DNA of 64,000 nt from Heterocephalus glaber (Eukaryota; Chordata; Mammalia; Rodentia; Bathyergidae), in assembly GCF_000247695.1 (NCBI RefSeq), contig NW_004624854.1, positions 5,491,411 to 5,555,410 of the forward strand, written 5' to 3'. Below, in pieces: positions 61,301 to 64,000 of this stretch (position 1 is its first letter; the number at the start of each line of letters is the position of its first letter). A model generated the notes under the pieces. It was not told where the DNA came from and made no database searches. It saw nothing but the letters and a program-made list of their open reading frames with translations. A program made the position numbers and the translations under genes.

Positions 61301-61477
61301 CTGTTAGTCGGATGTCTAAGCTTTGCTGTCTGCTACAAACACGGGCCTCTTGTTGAGGCCCGGAGCAGAACTCTGCTGCTGTGGGCGCTGCGGCTGCTGT
61401 CCCTGGTCCTGATCCACGCCGGCGTGGCGGTGCCTCAGCTCGCCTACGCTGCAATGCTGCTGCTCCTGTGCTCCTAG
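43209..61477 (+). CDS. NEMP2: NEMP2, nuclear envelope integral membrane protein 2 (5' seven exons, in-frame stop)
   Basis: Spliced gene on the plus strand: coding segments 43209-43275, 51395-51510, 55262-55493, 55613-55685, 57928-58021, 58793-58907 and 61293-61474, then TAG at 61475-61477. They join in frame to 293 codons. Seen: a hydrophobic N-terminus (MWWPLLWLGP), a Cys-containing lumenal region (residues about 24-138), and five hydrophobic segments near 142-159, 171-188, 197-216, 229-247 and 259-292. The motif CYKHGP (246-251) is the NEMP hallmark, CYKYGP in NEMP1. Known: NEMP (DUF2215) proteins sit in the inner nuclear membrane, add to envelope stiffness and matter for fertility; the C-terminal tail of Nemp1 faces the nucleoplasm and binds BAF. 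NEMP2 is chosen over NEMP1 because the lumenal region fits the NEMP2 pattern (HNCQYPE, NFWTPKES). The family is about 400 residues or more, so the stop removes the tail. Any remaining exons lie beyond 64000. Confidence 0.9.
43490..43684 (+). mobile_element. B1-dID composite SINE in NEMP2 intron 1, CpG-rich copy
   Basis: B1 monomer (GGCGTGGTGGTGCACGCCCG), then the ID monomer (GGCTTGGGGTTGTAGCTC, GGGTTCAATCCCCAGTACCA) with an AAAC tail. It begins about 215 bp after exon 1, on the shore of the CpG island, and keeps many more CpGs than the other copies here. Confidence 0.92.
44310..44420 (+). repeat. MIR-like SINE fragment
   Basis: CATTAGAGGTAGGTAGCAGT, then TTCCCATTTTACGGATTGGG: the MIR core. 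In NEMP2 intron 1. Confidence 0.65.
44935..45305 (-). mobile_element. Tigger-like DNA transposon fragment (NEMP2 intron 1)
   Basis: TATGAATTGTGTATCTCTGG, then AATTTTCTATTTAGTATTTT and GACTGGTAACTGCAG, parallel the Tigger-like copies at 10300 and 46515. Confidence 0.65.
46353..46491 (-). mobile_element. B1 SINE (NEMP2 intron 1)
   Basis: GAGACAGGTTCTTACTATGT, then CTCAGTGATCCTCCTGCCTC and CTGCTAGGCTTACAGGCATG, in reverse. A (TG)n stretch precedes it. Confidence 0.92.
46515..46830 (-). mobile_element. Tigger-like DNA transposon fragment (NEMP2 intron 1)
   Basis: TGGAATTTTCCACTTAATAT, GGACATGGTTGACCAGGTAA and GAAACCACAGTACAGGGAGG: the element's end, better preserved than the copy at 44935. Confidence 0.75.
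46831..49536. other. NEMP2 intron 1, mostly unique sequence
   Basis: Besides the candidate cassette exon at 47200-47292, no exon is seen. Several frames on both strands (for example 48731-49186 minus and 49069-49476 plus) are open because of G+C-rich stretches and have no domain. Confidence 0.5.
47200..47292 (+). other. Candidate in-phase cassette exon in NEMP2 intron 1
   Basis: A 93-bp segment bounded by CATGATGCAG and a consensus donor ATGA|GTAAGT. Read from the exon 1 phase it is fully open for 31 codons (starting GIVVGMYLES) and hands the same phase to exon 2, so including it would not break the protein. I do not recognise the peptide as part of NEMP2 in other mammals. It could be a chance open stretch. 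Confidence 0.25.
49551..49654 (-). mobile_element. ID-type SINE (NEMP2 intron 1)
   Basis: (TTTTTG)n tail, GGTACCAGGGATCGAACTCA, CACTGAGCTACATCCCTGGC. Target duplication TTGATGTGTTTTTA at 49537-49550 and, with one change, 49656-49669. Confidence 0.95.
50405..50890 (-). repeat. Possible L2-like LINE fragment (NEMP2 intron 1)
   Basis: A pyrimidine-rich stretch with CAAAGCCTGTTGACTTCATG and CTGCTTTCAAGATGAAGTCC that loosely follows the reverse of L2 ends. Weak. Confidence 0.3.
51395..51510 (+). CDS. NEMP2: NEMP2 exon 2, start of lumenal domain
   Basis: The acceptor is a pyrimidine tract ending CTCTCAG; the donor is CCGGAG|GTAAGG. The split first codon (G + CT) gives Ala, followed by SRCKDLKEMD and a Cys-Tyr-Cys motif (SHCYCYNPNS), ending MWSTPE. 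The three cysteines are probably lumenal and could form disulfides. The exon ends in phase 0 at residue 61. Confidence 0.88.
51511..53176. other. NEMP2 intron 2, left part
   Basis: No exon. An interrupted (CA)n microsatellite lies at about 52489-52521. The frames are short. Confidence 0.6.
53177..53545 (-). mobile_element. MaLR LTR, reverse strand (NEMP2 intron 2)
   Basis: GTTAGTTGTTCATCACTGTA, TTTATTTGGCCTACCATTCT, GGAGGCTAAAAGTCTGGACA and the end ACATATGAACCCCTGGGGGC. Confidence 0.78.
53546..54667. other. NEMP2 intron 2, middle part
   Basis: Purine-rich on the plus strand; no exon or repeat recognised. Confidence 0.5.
54668..55036 (-). mobile_element. MaLR LTR (MT/MLT1 type), reverse strand (NEMP2 intron 2)
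   Basis: GTATTAGTCACTTTCCCATT, GGTTTATTTGGCTCAAGGTT, GTTGGCTGGCTCCAAGGCAG, then GAGACTTGGAGGGGACACAA. Closely parallels 12425 and 62884. Confidence 0.85.
55262..55493 (+). CDS. NEMP2: NEMP2 exon 3, main lumenal domain
   Basis: The acceptor is TTTTGTAG; the donor is AATA|GTAAGT. It encodes 77 codons plus one base, starting VNITSPVLFSIVYITE and including HNCQYPE, NFWTPKES and KETVCF, all typical of the NEMP2 lumenal (perinuclear-space) domain. NIT at residues 63-65 is a possible N-glycosylation site. No frame lesion is seen. The frame also runs open through the short intron that follows, but the donor and the next exon match the family structure. Confidence 0.9.
55613..55685 (+). CDS. NEMP2: NEMP2 exon 4, first membrane segment
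   Basis: The acceptor is TTTTTACTCCAG; the donor is AGCCA|GTAAAT. It starts in phase 1 (split Ile139) and ends in phase 2. It encodes VDFKLFLVFVAGIVLYFYA then KTLS, which matches the first transmembrane helix of NEMP proteins. The intron before it is only 119 bp. Confidence 0.9.
55960..56044 (-). mobile_element. ID-type SINE (NEMP2 intron 4)
   Basis: T-run, CAGTACCGGGGATCAAACTC, CCCCTGAGCTAAATCCCTGG. Flanks CATTGGTCTCAT and CATTGTTCTCCT. Confidence 0.93.
56045..56722. other. NEMP2 intron 4, unassigned
   Basis: No exon. A decayed SINE end lies at 56562-56585 (CACTAAGCTCCATCCCTGGC). Confidence 0.5.
56723..56807 (+). mobile_element. ID-type SINE (NEMP2 intron 4)
   Basis: GGCCGGGATTTAGCTCAGTG to CCCTGGTACC plus A-tail, flanked by direct repeats containing AAAAGAAACAAACAGG. 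Confidence 0.95.
56945..57475 (-). mobile_element. L1 3' end, reverse strand (NEMP2 intron 4)
   Basis: GCAGCGTAATACTCCATTGT, CTGGGTCAAATGGAATTTCA, CCATAGTGGTTGCAATGGTT and CTTGCCAGCATGTGTTATTT are the reverse of the L1 ORF2 end, in the expected order. Confidence 0.92.
57495..57565 (-). mobile_element. B1 fragment (NEMP2 intron 4)
   Basis: TTTGAGACATAGTCTCGTTG then GTGCCACCATGCCCGAC, a shortened reverse B1-like copy. Confidence 0.55.
57928..58021 (+). CDS. NEMP2: NEMP2 exon 5, second membrane segment
   Basis: The acceptor is TTGTCTTGACAG; the donor is CCAAAG|GTAGGT. The split codon CA|A gives Gln163, followed by SPIFYYTSGT and a long hydrophobic stretch (VLGVVMTLVFVLLLV) ending KRYIPK. NEMP1 has the same SQ-x-x-FYYS-x-G pattern. 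It ends in phase 0 at residue 194. Confidence 0.92.
58530..58690 (+). repeat. MER5-like hAT fossil (NEMP2 intron 5)
   Basis: CTCTAACGTACATGGCAGCC, GAGAGTCTGCATTTCTCACA, then GATACTGTTTGAGGACTG. Confidence 0.55.
58793..58907 (+). CDS. NEMP2: NEMP2 exon 6, third membrane segment
   Basis: The acceptor is TTCTGTACACAG; the donor is ATATTAG|GTAGGT (a second GT four bases further on would break the frame). It encodes YSTFLALMLGCWFASVYGIY, then an amphipathic stretch with ELKWLWYEN. It ends in phase 1. A SINE begins 31 bp into the following intron. Confidence 0.92.
58939..59024 (+). mobile_element. ID-type SINE just after NEMP2 exon 6
   Basis: GGGCCAGGGATTTAGCTTAG to CCCCGGTACC plus A-tail. Target duplication CATTCTGTT (58930-58938) and CACTCTGTT (59027-59035). 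It sits 31 bp from the exon 6 donor without touching the consensus. Confidence 0.94.
59253..59441 (+). mobile_element. B1-dID composite SINE (NEMP2 intron 6)
   Basis: B1 monomer (TGGTGCACACTTATAATCCC, GAGCCAGGAGGATTACATG), then ID monomer (AGGCCCTGGGTTCAATCTCC). Confidence 0.88.
59442..60670. other. NEMP2 intron 6, mostly unassigned
   Basis: Two decayed reverse ID pieces at about 59778-59840 and 59978-60022 (GGTGCTGAGGATTGAAACTC, CCACTAAGCTACAGCC). No exon. Confidence 0.55.
60700..61075. mobile_element. Two mariner fragments in opposite orientation (NEMP2 intron 6)
   Basis: The left part (about 60700-60845) is minus strand: ACTTGGGGAAGAGCAGGAGG and GTGAATAAAGTGGATGAGGA match the mariner at 9490-9580. 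The right part (about 60900-61075) is plus strand: it encodes a C-terminal relic FQKYQNVARMMGC and ends in TTCACCATATATATGATC, the terminal region. Together they form an inverted, rearranged copy. Confidence 0.65.
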
Positions 61478-61518
61478 AGTCTGCACTACCCACTAAGAGC
61501 GCTCAGTTATCTGAAGAG
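61293..61518 (+). CDS. NEMP2: NEMP2 exon 7, last two membrane segments, with in-frame TAG
   Basis: The acceptor is TTCTTCTTTTCCAG; the donor is GAAGAG|GTACGG, leaving phase 2. It encodes GYVLLVGCLSFAVCYKHGP, a basic loop, then the fifth hydrophobic segment ending MLLLLCS. Codon 294 is TAG (61475-61477). After it the same frame reads SLHYPLRALSYLK, which aligns with the residues after the fifth helix in NEMP1 (NLEHP). Exon homology therefore continues through the stop. The exon is richer in G+C than its flanks. Confidence 0.9.
61475..61477 (+). other. NEMP2: Premature stop codon in NEMP2
   Basis: TAG in the frame fixed by the split glycine codon (58907 + 61293-61294); 180 bases from 61295 to the stop keep the phase. 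From memory, human NEMP2 has Trp (TGG) here, so a single G-to-A change would explain it. The stop lies 41 bases upstream of the exon 7 donor, inside the 50-55 base zone where nonsense-mediated decay is often not triggered if this is the last junction. How many junctions follow is not visible. Confidence 0.8.
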
Positions 61519-62061
61519 GTACGGTTCGGTTTTGTTCCCAGAAACGTGACACAACAGGCTCTGGTTTTATTTACTGTTTGGGGCATTTTTTGTGCATATC
61601 ATATTTGATCTTATAATTACAACCAGTTACTAGGTTGTTAGAGCTCACTCAAATTTATTAAACTCAATGGTAAAATCACTTGGGCCCTGGGTTACCTAAA
61701 ATTTCTACTTTTATGATACATTTTCTTTTATTAAAGTCACAGACTGCTTTAGTGATATTAGTTGTGCTTATAAGATAAGAATTAGGAAAAAGAAATGAAT
61801 CATAAATGATTGAAGGTGTTCTTCAGTCCACTGTATGAAGGGATTTCTTTTCTCTTAGGTTTTAACTTAAGGCCTAAGCCTTTTGAAAATATATAAAGAT
61901 GAATTGACTTCTGTTGTCATGGCTTTTTGTGTCTTCCTCAGCCCTGGAGTCTGAGCACCTGCTTTTGTGTCGGGTGCCCAGATGGGGATGGGCCCTGCCC
62001 TGGGGAGCACTTGAGGAGATATAGGCATCCATTTCTATATTTTAAATGTTAAAACAGAGCT
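61519..62061 (+). other. NEMP2: Start of NEMP2 intron 7
   Basis: Begins at the GTACGG donor. No further NEMP2 exon is found up to 64000: I looked for the conserved tail motifs (EEYR, SRLHTP-like, KFADFV) and saw none. Confidence 0.6.
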
Positions 62062-62196
62062 TAGTGGGTGTGGTGGTGCTTGCTTGTAATCCCAGCCCTC
62101 AGGAGGCTGAGGCAGGAGGGTCATCATGAGTTCAAGGCCAGCCTGAACTACATAGCGAGACCCTATTTCAAAAATAAATAAATAAATGAATAAATA
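62062..62196 (+). mobile_element. B1 SINE (NEMP2 intron 7)
   Basis: GTGGTGGTGCTTGCTTGTAA, GAGGCTGAGGCAGGAGGGTC, CAAGGCCAGCCTGAACTACA, then an (AAAT)n tail. Flanks ACAGAGCTT and ATAGAGCTT. Confidence 0.95.
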
Positions 62197-62883
62197 GAGC
62201 TTGCCTAGGAACTAAGATATACAGAAATTTCAGGAAAGCTGTCCTGCAATTGATATCACTGTGCTGAATCTTAAATAATGAACCAAAATGCCTTGGTGAA
62301 TAAGCATGGAGAGTTCCCGAGAGAGAAAAGGCCCATCTGGTACCATTCCGAGGCAGCAGGTGAGGTGGGTACTGCCTGGGTTGGGGTGCATCACAGCCCG
62401 TGCCGATGAATCTGGTCTGATTCCCTCTGCAGGGAGCAACTGACCAGGGTGCAGCTTGGTCTGTCTTCTATGCAGGGACAGGCCAGGGTGAGACTGGGTG
62501 ACAGGAGGACTAGGGGAATTCTGCAGTGTGCCCTCAACCAGAGAAGCAGTTACCACTCAGCTTGAGCTGATTACCACCTGAGCATATGAGTCCTGCATTG
62601 CCGGATCTGATTTTCTAGAAAACTAGAAACATGAATTTGGATTAGAATGTGAATCCTAATGGTTTTTAAATGTTGGCAACTCATCTAATCAAAATTTAAA
62701 ATACATTCAACAAACAGAAATCAAATCAGAGACCATGAACATTGAAGAGCCAGTGGAATGTGGTCCCTCTGTCTTCTCATACAGGAGATGGGTGGTAAGG
62801 GAGACCTCTGTAAGAGGAGACCTAGCCTCAGATGCCACAATCATCTGGACAAGCATGGATAAGGACCCAAACAGGGCAGTGTA

Positions 62884-63262
62884 GTAGTCACTTTCCTACC
62901 ACTGGGATGTGGTACCTGACACCCACAACTTAAAGGAAGAGAAGTTTCTTTAGGCTCACGGTTTTCAGAGGGTTCAGTCCATGGTTGGTTGGCTCCAGGG
63001 CAGAAATGGCACAGTGGGAAAGGATGGCTGAGTAAAACTGTCGGACACATGGCAGCTGGGAAGGAGAGAGAAGAAGAGCTGGGGATGAAGACACCCTTTC
63101 AGGTCACTCCCCCAGTGACCCATCTGCAACCAGCCCCCACTCCTAAGAGCACATTGAGCTCTGAACTCATCAGTCCACTGTGGAGTACAGTTCCCTCTTG
63201 ATCCGGTCACCTCCACAAGCTCACCTCTGGACACATGGGACTTTGGGGGCCACTCTAGAGCT
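62884..63262 (-). mobile_element. MaLR LTR (MT/MLT1 type), reverse strand
   Basis: GTAGTCACTTTCCTACCACT, GGTTCAGTCCATGGTTGGTT, GGCTCCAGGGCAGAAATGGC, then ACCTCCACAAGCTCACCTCT. A third reverse copy of the type at 12425 and 54668. Confidence 0.82.
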
Positions 63263-64000
63263 GCACCTTAACAGGCAGTGAGACCTGTGCTGGAAGGGGA
63301 GTGATTTGGCCATGAACCAAGAGACTCTATGGTAACAGGTAGTTTATGGATCTGGTGACTGCACAGCAGTGTCACAGGGTTGAAAATGCACCAGTTGACG
63401 GGCCAGGGCGTGTACACAGAAGCTGGTGGTGAGGCTGGAAGACACCAGTGCCAGTCAGAGGGGTGGACCCTGAGTGGTCCCAGAGTCCTTCTGCTGGAGA
63501 GGGCTGGCCACCCTCATCCTCCAGGCCCTGGATCCTTTGCCAGGCTGTGGCCCAAGGGACTCAGGACAGAATTCCTTCCTCCTCCTCTTTAACTGTTCAA
63601 CTGCTCTGCTAAGAGCCAAGCAGGTCCTGTCACCTGCACAGTGGTTCTTTTCTGTGTTTGCTGTGCATTCCATAATAATCAAAATGTACTATAACTCCCT
63701 CAATTTTAAATTTTGCTAGTGAATAATTATATGATGAACGAGGAATAAAACAGAAGCTCATAGGTTAATAAACCAGAGAAATAATATCTTGATTTTGTGT
63801 AGTACGTTCTAGTTTGCAAAGAGCTGCTTCCATATATTTTACTATCTTTAGATTGTCCTTATTGAACACCCACCTTGTAACTCTAAGCCACACAAATCTC
63901 ATTTAATCTGTGCAGTGACTTCATGAGTGTTCTGGCTAGTATCTAGAGCCTCGTGCACTCATAGCTGGGGCTTTTTAGAGCTGGCTGGATCTAGAGCAGT
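63263..64000. other. NEMP2 intron 7, right edge
   Basis: No exon or repeat recognised; the frames here have no domain. The gene runs off the window. Confidence 0.5.

Noticed and set aside
61519..64000. Search for the missing NEMP2 C-terminal exons in the right edge
   Set aside because: No segment encodes the conserved tail motifs with splice borders, so they must lie outside the window or be lost.

Overview
This is mammalian nuclear DNA, almost certainly from a rodent. It is gene-poor and A+T-rich, is full of interspersed repeats, and contains a single spliced protein-coding gene with canonical GT/AG introns. The rodent call rests on about twenty tRNA-derived ID-type SINEs, B1 elements, composite B1-dID elements and MT/MLT1-type MaLR LTRs. 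The dominant ID subfamily has an unusual body (GCTCAGTGGTTT, then CGCCGCCTGC, ending GATCCCCGGTACC before the A-tail). From memory this points to a hystricomorph or mole-rat-like rodent rather than mouse or rat, but the species is an inference.

Region 1 (1-42.7 kb) is intergenic. It holds L1 fragments, two kinds of fossil DNA transposon (a mariner carrying its own SINE insertion, and Tigger-like pieces), several MaLR LTRs, an ERV1-type solo LTR nested in an older MLT1 LTR with a GAGA target duplication, a second solo LTR on the minus strand, a HAL1-like block, and a clear processed pseudogene of VPS26A (29393-30815, flanked by a 14-bp target-site duplication). A CpG-rich block at about 5.34-6.1 kb has no recognised gene.

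Region 2 (42.8-64 kb) is the 5' part of NEMP2, the nuclear envelope integral membrane protein 2 gene, on the plus strand. A TATA-less CpG-island promoter (about 42.83-43.3 kb) leads into a signal-peptide exon. Six further exons follow, encoding the lumenal domain and all five membrane segments; all visible splice sites are canonical and the phases agree. The last visible exon (61293-61518) has an in-frame TAG at 61475-61477, just after the fifth membrane helix, although NEMP-like coding sequence continues past it to an intact donor. If real, the stop gives a 293-residue protein without the nucleoplasmic tail. Any later exons lie beyond the right edge.

No CRISPR, operon, toxin or prokaryote-type system is present. 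The points most worth checking are the NEMP2 stop codon, an in-phase candidate cassette exon in intron 1 (47200-47292), the orphan CpG block, and the repeat nesting. Repeat family names come from recalled consensus patterns, not from a search, so edges are approximate unless a target-site duplication is quoted.
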